Program-made: the position numbers and the translations under genes
Notes under the pieces: generated by a model
The model's input: only the letters and a program-made list of their open reading frames with translations
Databases searched by the model: none
What the model was told of the DNA's origin: nothing
Part shown: in pieces, positions 11,983-19,929 of the stretch
Layout: every line of letters starts with the position of its first letter
Numbering within the stretch: position 1 is the stretch's first letter
NCBI RefSeq assembly: GCF_002192695.1
Contig: NZ_MTLG01000065.1
Coordinates: 62,001 to 126,000 of the forward strand
Source: Achromobacter xylosoxidans
GTDB taxonomy: Bacteria > Pseudomonadota > Gammaproteobacteria > Burkholderiales > Burkholderiaceae_B
Length of the DNA: 64,000 bases
Reading direction: 5' to 3'

Positions 11983-12283
11983 CGTCAATCTCCTCGTTCA
12001 TCGCGTCCAGCGTATCGGCGTGCTGGTAGACCAGCGCCGAAGCCAGCACGCCATCCAGGCGCTGGATCTCGGAGATCCGGGCCATCATGTCGTCGGTGGA
12101 GGGGGCTTCCAGGGTGACCACCAGTTTGCCGGTGTCGGAAGCGCCATGGATTTCCGCCCCGGCAATTGCAAGAATCGCCTGGCGGACGTCGGGCAAGCGG
12201 CGCGGGGCGGCGTGCACCACCATGCTGGCGATGTGCAGCTCTGGCGGCGCCGCAGGCGGCGCGGAGTGGGGGAGCGCGGACAT
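11966..12283 (-). CDS. napD: NapA Tat-signal chaperone NapD
   Basis: Cytoplasmic chaperone that binds the NapA twin-arginine peptide and holds back export until the cofactor is loaded. The 105 residues show the ferredoxin-like NapD fold pattern ([22 protein letters not shown], then [17 protein letters not shown] and [15 protein letters not shown]). The start [10 protein letters not shown] gives the usual length with a slightly long Pro/Ala-rich leader. The gene sits between napE and napA, the usual order in betaproteobacteria. Confidence 0.92.
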   Translation of the reverse strand: MSALPHSAPPAAPPELHIASMVVHAAPRRLPDVRQAILAIAGAEIHGASDTGKLVVTLEAPSTDDMMARISEIQRLDGVLASALVYQHADTLDAMNEEIDDGNGS

Positions 12284-12306
12284 GGGAGGGGTTCCGTCGC
12301 GTTGCA

Positions 12307-12465
12307 TCAGCTGCCGGGAGGGCCGGCGAGCAGCTGATAGAACCAGACGAGGAAACCGTAGCCCGCCACGATGATGACCGACAGGACGGGGGCCATGACA
12401 GCCGTCAGGAACAGGAAACTTCGTAGCTCCTGAGGCTTGGTGTAGCCATCGGACTCGTTTTGCAC
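12307..12465 (-). CDS. napE: NapE, small membrane protein of the nap operon (GTG start)
   Basis: A 52-residue gene with a GTG start and a TGA stop at 12307-12309. The translation begins MQNESDGYTKPQELRSFLF and continues with a hydrophobic helix (LTAVMAPVLSVIIVAGYGFL) followed by VWFYQLLAGPPGS. This is the pattern of NapE: a short charged N-terminus, one membrane span and a conserved VWxYQ-type end. Its role is not well defined; it may assist NapC or the membrane step. A GAGGTG element lies just upstream of the start. It is the first gene of the nap-ccm series. Confidence 0.85.
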   Translation of the reverse strand: MQNESDGYTKPQELRSFLFLTAVMAPVLSVIIVAGYGFLVWFYQLLAGPPGS

Positions 12466-12535
12466 ACAGCACCTCACTACGACAGTTGGGGCATTGCGTT
12501 TAACGTGCGGATATCGAAGCTTTTAGCAGATGGTT

Positions 12536-12549
12536 TTGAAGGGCGTCAA
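12536..12549. promoter_or_regulatory. FNR/Anr-like site upstream of napE
   Basis: TTGAAGGGCGTCAA matches the FNR/Anr palindrome TTGAT-N4-ATCAA at 8 of 10 defined bases, with both outer TTGA/TCAA half-sites intact. Its centre is 77 bases upstream of the napE GTG. If it acts as a class II site at -41.5, transcription would begin about 36 bases before napE. No strong -10 hexamer is obvious, so the start point is inferred. Confidence 0.6.
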
Positions 12550-12610
12550 TGTTGCACCACGGCGTAACAATGTACGCATGGCGCTGTATAGCGAAATGCA
12601 AAACGGCGAT

Positions 12611-13519
12611 TCAAGCCGCGGGCGAAAGCAGCGCCGGGATGTCCCGCTTCAACAGTTCGAGAACCGCCCGCACGCGCAACGGCAACGGCCGTAGAGGCGG
12701 AATCAGAGCGTTGAGCGGAAGAGGCGGAACGTGATAGCCATCCAGCACTTCCACCAGGTGTCCTTGCGCCAGAGCCCGGGCGCAAGCAGGATGTTGCAGG
12801 ATGCCGACGCCGGCGCCCGAGAGGATCAGGTCGTACATGGGGCGCCAGTGACTGACCGTCATAACGGTATTGATGCGCGTCTGGACCGCCGGCCCATTCT
12901 CATGCATCAGCGGCACCTGATCGTTCGCGAAAACGGCCTTCAAGCGGATGAACGCATGGCGGGCCAGCTCCATCGGGGTTGCCAGCGGACCGTGGGCCGC
13001 CAGATAAGAGGGGGCGACGACCAGCTTGCGGCCCACCCAGCCGAGCGGGAAAGCGATATAACCCCCGTTTTCGTTGAGGCGGCCCAACCGCAGCGAAATG
13101 TCGACGCCTTCGATGACCGGGTCGACAATGGCGTCGCTCAGCGTGAAATCTATGTGCAGATCAGGATGGGCGGTGCGCACATTCATCAGCGCTTTCGGAA
13201 CGACGATCTCCCCCAGACATTGCGGCGCCGCCAGCCTGAGGCTTCCTTGTATCTTCTGATTGCTTAATGTTACTAAATTTATTGTTGTTTCGGCCGTGTC
13301 CAGCAAGTGCTTGCCCTGTTCGTAGAAAGTGCGCCCCTCAGCGGTACAGGTCAATTTGCGTGAACTACGCACCAGCAGGCGGGCGCTGAGGAAACGCTCC
13401 AGCTTGTCGATGCGTTCGCTTACCGCCGGCTGGCTCATGTCGAGATCGCGCGCCGCGCCGGAGATCGTTCCGCGTTCCACCACGCGGAGAAAAATGCGTA
13501 TTGTCGCCAGCAAATCCAT
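12611..13519 (-). CDS. LysR-type transcriptional regulator
   Basis: DNA-binding regulator with an N-terminal winged helix-turn-helix (MDLLATIRIFLRVVERGTISGAARDLDMSQPAVSERIDKLE, residues 1-60 or so; only the pattern is diagnostic) and a substrate-binding domain of about 210 residues. The start at 13519 is preceded by GAGGAG at six to seven bases; two upstream in-frame ATGs lack such a site. It reads in the same direction as nap but is separated from napE by 145 bases containing the FNR-like site, so it need not control nap. The upstream neighbour is the divergent adhesin gene. Its effector and target are unknown. Confidence 0.85.
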   Translation of the reverse strand: MDLLATIRIFLRVVERGTISGAARDLDMSQPAVSERIDKLERFLSARLLVRSSRKLTCTAEGRTFYEQGKHLLDTAETTINLVTLSNQKIQGSLRLAAPQCLGEIVVPKALMNVRTAHPDLHIDFTLSDAIVDPVIEGVDISLRLGRLNENGGYIAFPLGWVGRKLVVAPSYLAAHGPLATPMELARHAFIRLKAVFANDQVPLMHENGPAVQTRINTVMTVSHWRPMYDLILSGAGVGILQHPACARALAQGHLVEVLDGYHVPPLPLNALIPPLRPLPLRVRAVLELLKRDIPALLSPAA

Positions 13520-13543
13520 CGAACCGCTCCTCATGAAACCCAT

Positions 13544-13976
13544 GCCGACCCTAGGACGGATGAGCGGTCCATTTGTTTAGCAGCACTGCACCGGGCATCT
13601 GAACCCCTGTTTGTTACATGTTTGTGACGGGTTGGCATAGGTGGTCCGGCCGATACGTCGCATAGGCTCGAGTGCAATTTGCGATTGCAATCGCGCGCCG
13701 TAGCCTTGGTCCCAATGCATCACCCGATGCAGTCGCTGCGGGACTCCTCCGCCGGCAAGCGAGGCGTCCCGCGTTAGTCACGGCGCGTTTCCTTTTCCAT
13801 CTCCATCAACAGATCGACCGCTTGCATGGCGCAGTTGAGAGCCTGGCTTCGGCCAGAGCGCCTGCGTAGCGGGGTGGCGAAAGTCGCTGCAGCGTGTTCC
13901 CGGTGCCATCAGAGTCGCAGGGAATGGTTGCGCAGACGAGAAGTTCCCTAGAGTTTTTGAACTGGAGCACCCATTC
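13544..13976. other. Intergenic region between LysR gene and adhesin gene
   Basis: About 430 bases between divergent genes with no supported coding sequence. It holds the perfect palindrome GCGATTGCAATCGC at 13681-13694 and presumably the adhesin promoter. Just before the adhesin ATG there is a GGAG at roughly ten bases. No tRNA or insertion-sequence remnant was seen. Confidence 0.5.
13681..13694. promoter_or_regulatory. Perfect 14-base palindrome upstream of adhesin gene
   Basis: GCGATTGCAATCGC reads the same on both strands. It lies about 285 bases before the adhesin start and 160 bases before the LysR start, in otherwise non-coding DNA. It could be a regulator site for either divergent gene; no family was recognised. 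Confidence 0.35.
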
Positions 13977-15818
13977 ATGAACAAGATACTCAGGAACGTT
14001 TGGATCGATGCGGACGAAGACACGGCGGGAGGCCGGCAACCCATTCGGAAGCGCCTGAAGCTGAACATGCGGCTGGATATCGCAGCGGGGCTCGCGATAC
14101 TTGCCGGTTTGGCGGGTACGGGTCCGCAGGTTCATGCATCAACGTACAACCCGAATGGTTGCGCTTCTCCCAAAGGGACGGGGCCCGACGGCATAGCCTA
14201 TCCTGCAGGTAAGAATCCGAACGATGGGTCCGGCCTGTGGTCCAACGTGATCGGATGCGATGCCGATGGCGGCAAATACACCGGCGTGCAGGTCCTGGGC
14301 TTTCAAGCGACCGCGACGGGCAATGCCGCAACTGCCCTGGGGTTTGCGGCTACGGCGGCAATCCGCAGCACCGCAGTAGGCATGCAGGCCGGAGCCCTTG
14401 CCCTGGGTTCGACCGCTCTTGGTCAATGGGCGCGCGCCACGGCCGTCGGCAGCGTCGCCATCGGCGGTAATGACTCATCCAATACGGCGGCGGCGGGCGC
14501 GCAGGCTTCGGGGCTCAACGCCGTCGCGGTCGCAGGAGAGTCGCGTGCCCTGGGAGCGGATTCCGTTGCGATAGGCACGCGTGCGCAGGCGCGGCGCGAT
14601 GGCGATGTGGCCCTCGGCATCGGCAGCGTGGCTGACGGCTCCACGGGGAACTTCTCCGCGGTGGCTATCGGCCGCGACAGTTCGGCGATCGGTGAAAACT
14701 CGGTGGCGTTGGGCAACGCCAATCGAGCCTCGGGACCTGGAGCCGTCGCGCTGGGCAATAGCTCGGCGGCTGCGGGTGTTGCGGCGTTAGCCGTAGGCAA
14801 CGATGCCAACGCGCTGGCGGCGCAGAGCATGGCGCTGGGATTCGATTCGGTCGCAACCAACTCGGGCGATGTCGCGCTGGGGGCGGGATCCGCGACTGCG
14901 GCCGCCGTCGGCACGTCGAGCGCCGCGATCGCGGGGAGATCCTATTCGTTCGCCGGGTCGACGCCCACCAGCGTGGTCAGCGTGGGCAGTACCGGTGCGG
15001 AGCGCTCCATCACGAACGTTGCGGCAGGGAGGCTCGGCGCCCTCAGCACGGATGCCGTCAACGGCTCGCAGCTCAATGCGACGAATCAGGCGGTGAATGC
15101 CCTGGGCGACCGCGCGGTGACCTATGACGGCAATGAGGGCGAGCCCAGGAGCCTGGTCACGCTGGAGGGTTCCGCGTCCACGGACGGCGGCGTGACAGGC
15201 GGCACCAAGCTTACCAACCTTGCGCGAGGGGCGTTGTCGACTACCAGCACCGATGCGGTGAACGGTGCGCAACTGCACGAGACGAACCAGGATGTGCAGC
15301 GCGTGGGCGACCGGGTGACGACCATGGGCGATACGGTGACCAGCATGGGCAATACCATGACGACTCTGGGCGACACGGTGACGAATCTCGGCGATACGGT
15401 CACGACCATGGGAGGTACCGTCACGACCTTGGGCGATACGCTCACCAGCCTCGGCGGCTCGTTGGCGAATCTCACCGGGGACACGAGCGCGACGCACACG
15501 GATGCCAACGGCCTGGGCATCCGCTATGCGCGGACCAACGAACGCGGGCTGACGCCCAGCGATGCCTACGCGCTGAATCCAGGCAGCACGGCGCTGGGCT
15601 ACAACGCGCGAGCGACGGCCGACAACGCGCTGGCGTTGGGACGCGAGGCCCAGACCAGCCATGCGGGCAGCGTGGCGCTGGGCGCCAACGCGGTCGCCAA
15701 CGGCGCCACGCTGGGCGCGGCGGCGTATCGGTCAGGTACAGCGGCGGTGGCGGGCGCATCGCCGGTGGGCGAGGTCAGCGTAGGCTCGGCGGGCGCCGAG
15801 AAAAAAAAAAGTGGCTGA
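13977..15818 (+). CDS. Trimeric autotransporter adhesin, N-terminal part (frame ends after A10 tract)
   Basis: The first 613 residues of a YadA/Hia-type trimeric autotransporter adhesin. The N-terminus (MNKILRNVWIDADEDTAGG) resembles an extended signal peptide region. A hydrophobic core (LDIAAGLAILAGLAG) and probable cleavage after VHA near residue 55 follow. Head repeats of the form NxxALGxxAxA come next (e.g. ENSVALGNANRASGPGAVALG), then a neck motif (STDAVNGSQL), a stalk of seven-residue units around LGDTVTN, and a second head. Translation then runs into ten A residues at 15801-15810 and stops six bases later at TGA 15816-15818. Without the membrane anchor in the second part this product cannot be displayed. 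With nine or twelve A residues it would join the next frame as one protein of about 1492 residues. Confidence 0.88.
   Translation: MNKILRNVWIDADEDTAGGRQPIRKRLKLNMRLDIAAGLAILAGLAGTGPQVHASTYNPNGCASPKGTGPDGIAYPAGKNPNDGSGLWSNVIGCDADGGKYTGVQVLGFQATATGNAATALGFAATAAIRSTAVGMQAGALALGSTALGQWARATAVGSVAIGGNDSSNTAAAGAQASGLNAVAVAGESRALGADSVAIGTRAQARRDGDVALGIGSVADGSTGNFSAVAIGRDSSAIGENSVALGNANRASGPGAVALGNSSAAAGVAALAVGNDANALAAQSMALGFDSVATNSGDVALGAGSATAAAVGTSSAAIAGRSYSFAGSTPTSVVSVGSTGAERSITNVAAGRLGALSTDAVNGSQLNATNQAVNALGDRAVTYDGNEGEPRSLVTLEGSASTDGGVTGGTKLTNLARGALSTTSTDAVNGAQLHETNQDVQRVGDRVTTMGDTVTSMGNTMTTLGDTVTNLGDTVTTMGGTVTTLGDTLTSLGGSLANLTGDTSATHTDANGLGIRYARTNERGLTPSDAYALNPGSTALGYNARATADNALALGREAQTSHAGSVALGANAVANGATLGAAAYRSGTAAVAGASPVGEVSVGSAGAEKKKSG
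15302..15473 (+). repeat. 21-base (heptad) stalk repeats, first array
   Basis: About eight imperfect 21-base units encode the seven-residue pattern LGDTVTN / MGDTVTS / LGDTLTS, followed by LGGSLANLTGDTS. Such units form left- or right-handed coiled-coil stalk in trimeric autotransporters. A shorter second array encoding the same pattern lies at about 16029-16161 and contains two units fewer. Units this similar favour length change by recombination or slippage. Confidence 0.8.
15801..15810 (+). repeat. Homopolymer tract A10 inside adhesin coding sequence
   Basis: Ten consecutive A residues follow GCCGAG and precede GTGGCTGAC. In the reading frame of the first part they give Glu-Lys-Lys-Lys-Ser-Gly-stop. 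With nine A residues the frame continues as Glu-Lys-Lys-Lys-Val-Ala-Asp-Asn into the second part with no stop. In GC-rich DNA such a run is rare. It is a candidate for slipped-strand phase variation, or for transcriptional slippage that restores the frame in some mRNAs. A sequencing error in the run cannot be excluded. Confidence 0.8.
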
Positions 15819-18456
15819 CAATGTAGGCAGCCTGGGCGACCGCGCGGTGGCCTACGACGGCAAGGCGGGCGACCCCAAGACCCTGATCACCTTGGCCGGC
15901 CCTATGTCGACGGACGGCGGTGCGACGGGCGGCACTAGGCTCACCAACCTGGCGCGCGGGGCGGTGTCGGCCACCAGCACCGATGCGGTGAATGGGTCGC
16001 AGCTCCACGAAACGAATCAGGATGTGTTGCGGATGGGCGATACGGTGACGAACATGGGCGACACCCTGACGAGTTTGGGCGGTACCGTGACGAGCATGGG
16101 TGACACCGTAACCAACCTGGGCGACACGCTCGCGAACCTGGGCGGCTCACTGACGCACCTGACCGGAGACACCAGCCAGACGAACACGGACGCCAATGGC
16201 CTGGGCATCCGCTATGCGCGGACCAACGAGCGGGGACTGGCGCCCATCGATGCCTACGCGCAGGGCGTGGGCAGCACGGCGCTGGGCTACAACGCGCGGG
16301 CCACGGCCGACAACGCGCTGGCGCTGGGACGCGATGCCGTGGCGAGTCAGGCGGGGAGCGTGGCGCTGGGTTCTGGCTCCGTGTCCGCCCGGGCGTTGGC
16401 GCCGATCACGGGCAGTCTTGCGATAGGCAGCGGCGGCGCGCTGGTGCCGTTCAACACTGCGGATCTCACCTTGCTGGGCGAGGTGTCTGTAGGCCGCGAG
16501 GGTGCGTATCGCCAGATCACCAACGTGGCGGACGGCACCGACCAGCACGATGCCGTGACCTTGCGCCAGTTGACCGGCGCGATCGGATCCTTGACGGCCA
16601 CGGGCACCCTGTACTTTCACGCCAATTCGGCGGCGACCGACTCACTGGCCACGGGTATGGAGGCAATCGCCATCGGGCCGCAGACGGTGGTCAACGGCGA
16701 CCGCGGCCTGGGGATCGGTGAGCGGGCCGTGGTGGATCAGGGCGCGCCTGGCGGCATCGCCCTGGGACAGCAGGCGCGCGCGACGTCGGCGGATGGCATC
16801 GCGATGGGGACGCAAGCGTTGGCCAACGCAGTCCAGGGAGTGGCCCTGGGCGCGGGCAGCAAGGTCATCGCGGGCGGCGGCGTGGCGCTGGGCGCTGGAT
16901 CGATCGCCAAGGTGGTGGGCGGGGCGGCGGGGTACTTGCCACAAGGAGCCGACGGCGCGGCCGTGAACGCCACGCGCAGCAAACTGGCGGCGCTGTCGGT
17001 GGGCGATGTCGATGCCGGCAACTTCCGGCAAATCACCGGAGTGGCTGCGGGCACGGTGGATTCCGACGCGGTGAACGTCAGCCAGTTGAAGGCGCTGGCC
17101 TCGAACGTGAGCGGACTCGACGCAGGCGGCGTGAAGTACGACCGCAATCCGGACGGCGGCATCAACTACGGCATGGTGACCTTGAACCCGGGCGGCTCCG
17201 CCACCGTGCTGAGGAACGTGGCGCGGGGCGGACTGTCGGCGGACAGCACGGACGCCGTCAACGGCTCGCAGCTGTTCGAGACCAATCAGTACGTCAAGTC
17301 GCTAGGTGATACGGTCGATAACTACACCAAGGGCGGCGCCGGGATCAAGTACTTCCATGCCAATGGCGGGGCGTCGGCGATGCTGCCGGACTCGCAGGCC
17401 AAGGGCCTTGGAAGTATCGCAATCGGACCGGGCGCGGCGGCCAATGGCGGCAACTCGGTGGCCTTGGGCAACGGCGCGGCGGCGGGCAAGGATGGCGATG
17501 TGGCGCTGGGCGCAGGCGCCGTGGCGGACAGGGGCGCGGAGAGCTACGCCGGCAAGTACTCGGATGCGCAAAACAGGTCGGCGGGCACGGTGTCGGTGGG
17601 TGCGTCGGGCGCGGAACGCACGCTCAGCAACCTGGCCGACGGCCGCGACGCCACGGATGCCGTGAACCTGCGGCAGCTGGATGGCGCGCTCAAGCAGGCC
17701 AACGACTACACCGACAAGCGCCTGCAGGAGGTGGCAGGCAATGTGCTCCAGGTCGGTGACCAGCTCATCGCGCTGGATGAGCGTTTGGCCAGCGTCGAAG
17801 GCGATGTGACGAACATCGGCAATGGCGCCGCGGGCATGTTCCAGACCAGCCAGGAGGAAAAGGCGGCCAAGCCCCCCAAGGCCAGCGGCGCCAACTCGGC
17901 GGCGGGCGGCGCGGGCGCCGTGGCTTCGGGCAAGAACAGCACCGCGATCGGCAACGGCGCGCAGGCGTCGGGAGCGGGGGCGACGGCGCTGGGCAATGGC
18001 AGCAAGGCATCGGGCAGCAATGCCGTGGCCCTGGGCGCGGGCTCGGTCGCCGACCGCGACAACACGGTCTCGGTCGGCGCTGCGGGGGCCGAACGCCAGA
18101 TCGCGCATGTGGCCCGCGGCACCGCGGGAACCGACGCGGTCAACGTCAGCCAGCTGCGGGAAATCGAGAGCGGCATGAACAACCAGGTGGCGGGCTTGCG
18201 CAAGGACGTGCAAGGGTTGGACAACCGCTTGAGCGCGGGCGTCGCCTCCGCCATGGCGATGTCCGCGTTGCCTCAGGCCTATCTGCCCGGCAGGAGCATG
18301 TTCAGCATGGGCGGCGGCGCGTGGCGCGGTGAAAGCGGCTTCGCGATGGGGCTGTCCACCGTGTCCGACAACGGCAGGTGGGTGGTGAAAGGCCTGGCCA
18401 GCAGCACTTCGCGCGGTGATTACGGCGCGAGCGTGGGAGTGGGGTATCAATGGTGA
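15811..18456 (+). CDS. Trimeric autotransporter adhesin, C-terminal part with YadA membrane anchor
   Basis: Continuation of the adhesin in the frame one base away from the first part. About 881 residues are open from a GTG right after the A10 tract; this is not a credible independent start, because there is no signal peptide and no ribosome binding site. The region contains repeated head motifs (SVALGSGSVSA, NAVALGAGSVADRD), neck motifs (TDAVNVSQLRE, DAVNLRQLDG), a long coiled-coil segment, and the final YadA-like anchor. The anchor begins LDNRLSAGVASAMAMSALPQAY, forms four beta strands and ends in YQW with an aromatic last residue. The presence of a perfect anchor argues that the gene is switchable or recently disrupted rather than decayed. 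Confidence 0.85.
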   Translation: MADNVGSLGDRAVAYDGKAGDPKTLITLAGPMSTDGGATGGTRLTNLARGAVSATSTDAVNGSQLHETNQDVLRMGDTVTNMGDTLTSLGGTVTSMGDTVTNLGDTLANLGGSLTHLTGDTSQTNTDANGLGIRYARTNERGLAPIDAYAQGVGSTALGYNARATADNALALGRDAVASQAGSVALGSGSVSARALAPITGSLAIGSGGALVPFNTADLTLLGEVSVGREGAYRQITNVADGTDQHDAVTLRQLTGAIGSLTATGTLYFHANSAATDSLATGMEAIAIGPQTVVNGDRGLGIGERAVVDQGAPGGIALGQQARATSADGIAMGTQALANAVQGVALGAGSKVIAGGGVALGAGSIAKVVGGAAGYLPQGADGAAVNATRSKLAALSVGDVDAGNFRQITGVAAGTVDSDAVNVSQLKALASNVSGLDAGGVKYDRNPDGGINYGMVTLNPGGSATVLRNVARGGLSADSTDAVNGSQLFETNQYVKSLGDTVDNYTKGGAGIKYFHANGGASAMLPDSQAKGLGSIAIGPGAAANGGNSVALGNGAAAGKDGDVALGAGAVADRGAESYAGKYSDAQNRSAGTVSVGASGAERTLSNLADGRDATDAVNLRQLDGALKQANDYTDKRLQEVAGNVLQVGDQLIALDERLASVEGDVTNIGNGAAGMFQTSQEEKAAKPPKASGANSAAGGAGAVASGKNSTAIGNGAQASGAGATALGNGSKASGSNAVALGAGSVADRDNTVSVGAAGAERQIAHVARGTAGTDAVNVSQLREIESGMNNQVAGLRKDVQGLDNRLSAGVASAMAMSALPQAYLPGRSMFSMGGGAWRGESGFAMGLSTVSDNGRWVVKGLASSTSRGDYGASVGVGYQW

Positions 18457-18527
18457 GCACATGCAGCACGAATGCAGGCTTGCGGCCAGCCGCCGCATCC
18501 TCAACGATTCATGAGAGGTATACAGCC

Positions 18528-19058
18528 ATGACACGTCGCATCATTCTTCCTGCCTTGATCGCATCGAGCGCCTTGCTGGCCGCCTGCCAGCCCATGGCGG
18601 CCCAGAAGGGCGCCGCTGCCGCGCCACGCGCGGCCCAGCCCGCGCAGGTGGCGCAAGGGACCGCCGCGCAGGCGCCAAGCGCGGCGCCGACGGTCGAGTT
18701 CCGGCTGGCGCAAGATAAGCCGGGCACCGATCTGCGCGAACTGCGCATGCCTGACAAGACCTACTACTTCTTGCTGGCGCCCGCGCTTACCCGGGCCGAC
18801 CTGAACGCCGCTACGCCGATGAAGACCAGGGAGGGGCAGCCTTTCGTGAGTCTGCGTTTCACGCCTCCCGGCGCGCAGAAGCTGGCGCAGATCGGCCGCC
18901 AGTTTTCAGGCAAGTGGCTGGTCTTCACCATAGACGGCAAGCTGGTGGGCGTGCCGCGCATCGCCGGCCCCATGGACGAGGGCATCCTGAACCTCACGAT
19001 GAACTCGGAGGAACAGGCGATCAGCGTGGCGCACGCCATCTTGGGAACGGCGCAGTAG
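18528..19058 (+). CDS. Lipoprotein with SecD P1-head-like domain, next to adhesin
   Basis: A 176-residue lipoprotein: signal MTRRIILPALIASSALLAAC with lipobox LAAC (Cys20). A low-complexity Ala/Gln/Pro linker comes next, then a domain of about 115 residues like the periplasmic P1 head of SecD (FVSLRFTPPGAQKLAQIGRQFSGKW, then VFTIDGKLVGVPRIAGPMDEGI). The start at 18528 is the one that exposes the signal peptide. It lies 71 bases after the adhesin stop on the same strand and is probably co-transcribed. By analogy with other lipoproteins encoded beside trimeric autotransporters (SadB, for example) it may assist adhesin export or trimer assembly; that role is inferred from position only. Confidence 0.75.
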   Translation: MTRRIILPALIASSALLAACQPMAAQKGAAAAPRAAQPAQVAQGTAAQAPSAAPTVEFRLAQDKPGTDLRELRMPDKTYYFLLAPALTRADLNAATPMKTREGQPFVSLRFTPPGAQKLAQIGRQFSGKWLVFTIDGKLVGVPRIAGPMDEGILNLTMNSEEQAISVAHAILGTAQ

Positions 19059-19074
19059 CGCCGCCAGGGCCGCG

Positions 19075-19929
19075 TTAGCCGACCGCCCCGTAGATGCGGC
19101 GCGCGTCGGAGGCCGTGGCCAACGGGCGGCCCAGCGCCTGCGCGCCTTGCGCGGCCTGCAGCACCAGCGCCGAATTGCCCGGCGCGGTGCTGCCGTCGCG
19201 CAGCTTCAGGTTGTTCTCGAAACCCACGCGCATGTGCCCGCCGAACGCCGCGGCCGTGGTGACGCAGGCGTTTTCCTCGGGGCCGAAGGCGCAGACGGCC
19301 CAGGGCAGTGACTGGTCGTAGGCGGCCAGGAAGGGCAGCAGGTCATAGGCCGAAGAGGTCTGGCCCGCGTTGTAGCGGCCCAGCACGAACAGCACCGACC
19401 ACGCTCCCGGCGGCACCAGGCCGCGCGCGCGCAGCGCCAGCCAGCGGCGCACGTCGGCTTCGTCGTACAGGATGATCTGCGTCATGATGCGGCGTTCGGC
19501 GATCCAGGCCAGGAATGCCGCCAGCTCGGATTCCGCGATGTCCGGCACGGCGATTTCGCGCAGGCCGATGGATACGGCCTCGGGCTGCAATTCGCGCACC
19601 AGGGCGATCTGCTCGGCCGCCTTGTAGACGCCGGCGGCTTCGCTGGTCACCTGCACCAGCAGTTCGTCGCCCACGGCGCCGCGCACCGCGGCCAGGGCGT
19701 CGCGGTAGGCCTGGGCGTCCAGCAGGTGGCTGCCGTCGGGCTTGCGCACATGCATGTGCATCATGGCGGCGCCGGCGTCCAGGCAGGCGCGCGCTTCGCG
19801 CGCCAGGGCCTCGGCGGTGAGCGGCACGGCCGGGTGATCGGCGGCCTTTTTGTAGGCGCCGTTGGGCGCCACCGTGATGATGACGGGCGAGTCGGCCAGC
19901 GCGGCGCGCGGCAGAGGGGTGTTGCTCAC
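19075..19929 (-). CDS. Beta-keto acid cleavage enzyme (BKACE, DUF849 family)
   Basis: Enzymes of this family condense a beta-keto acid with acetyl-CoA and cleave it to acetoacetate and a new CoA ester, using a zinc ion. The 284-residue protein has the early VIITVAPNGAYKKAADHPAVPLT segment and the metal-binding HMHVRKPDGSH (HxH). The late GGHMRVGFENNLKLRDG motif is typical of BKACE proteins. It starts at a GTG that overlaps the stop of the dehydrogenase gene upstream by four bases, so the two act together: oxidation of a beta-hydroxy acid, then cleavage of the keto product. The substrate cannot be read from the sequence; 3-keto-5-aminohexanoate and dehydrocarnitine are examples within the family. 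Confidence 0.82.
   Translation of the reverse strand: MSNTPLPRAALADSPVIITVAPNGAYKKAADHPAVPLTAEALAREARACLDAGAAMMHMHVRKPDGSHLLDAQAYRDALAAVRGAVGDELLVQVTSEAAGVYKAAEQIALVRELQPEAVSIGLREIAVPDIAESELAAFLAWIAERRIMTQIILYDEADVRRWLALRARGLVPPGAWSVLFVLGRYNAGQTSSAYDLLPFLAAYDQSLPWAVCAFGPEENACVTTAAAFGGHMRVGFENNLKLRDGSTAPGNSALVLQAAQGAQALGRPLATASDARRIYGAVG

Larger units (their letters stand above)
15085..16380 (+). repeat. Two tandem adhesin modules, period 730 bases, differing by two heptad units
   Basis: The neck-stalk-head module starting GDRAVTYDG (15111) recurs as GDRAVAYDG (15841), an offset of 730. The same 730 offset holds for the ACCAGCACCGATGCGGTGAA block (15243 and 15973) and for GATGTG (15291 and 16021). 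After the heptad stalk the offset falls to 688 (CCGCTATGCG at 15521 and 16209), a loss of 42 bases, i.e. two 21-base heptad units. Because 730 is not a multiple of three, the second copy is out of frame with the first; removal of one A makes the period 729. Confidence 0.85.

Noticed and set aside
9796..12117. A 773-codon open frame on the plus strand opposite napA
   Set aside because: It mirrors napA in GC-rich DNA, is dominated by His/Gly/Val/Arg/Ala with no domain, and lacks a ribosome binding site. It is a shadow of napA.
13672..13869. Small open frame upstream of the adhesin
   Set aside because: Arg/Ala-rich, no ribosome binding site, lies in the control region.
15302..15473. Short regular repeats considered as a CRISPR array
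   Set aside because: Units are 21 bases, adjacent without spacers, and encode coiled-coil heptads in frame; no cas genes are near.
15801..15811. The A-run as a dnaX-like -1 ribosomal frameshift site (A AAA AAG)
   Set aside because: Joining the two parts needs a +1 (or -2) shift, so a -1 slip would not restore the frame; replication or transcription slippage fits better.
15811..18456. Second half of the adhesin as an independent gene with a GTG start
   Set aside because: No ribosome binding site or signal peptide; the start is created by the A10 tract and the sequence continues the preceding stalk module.
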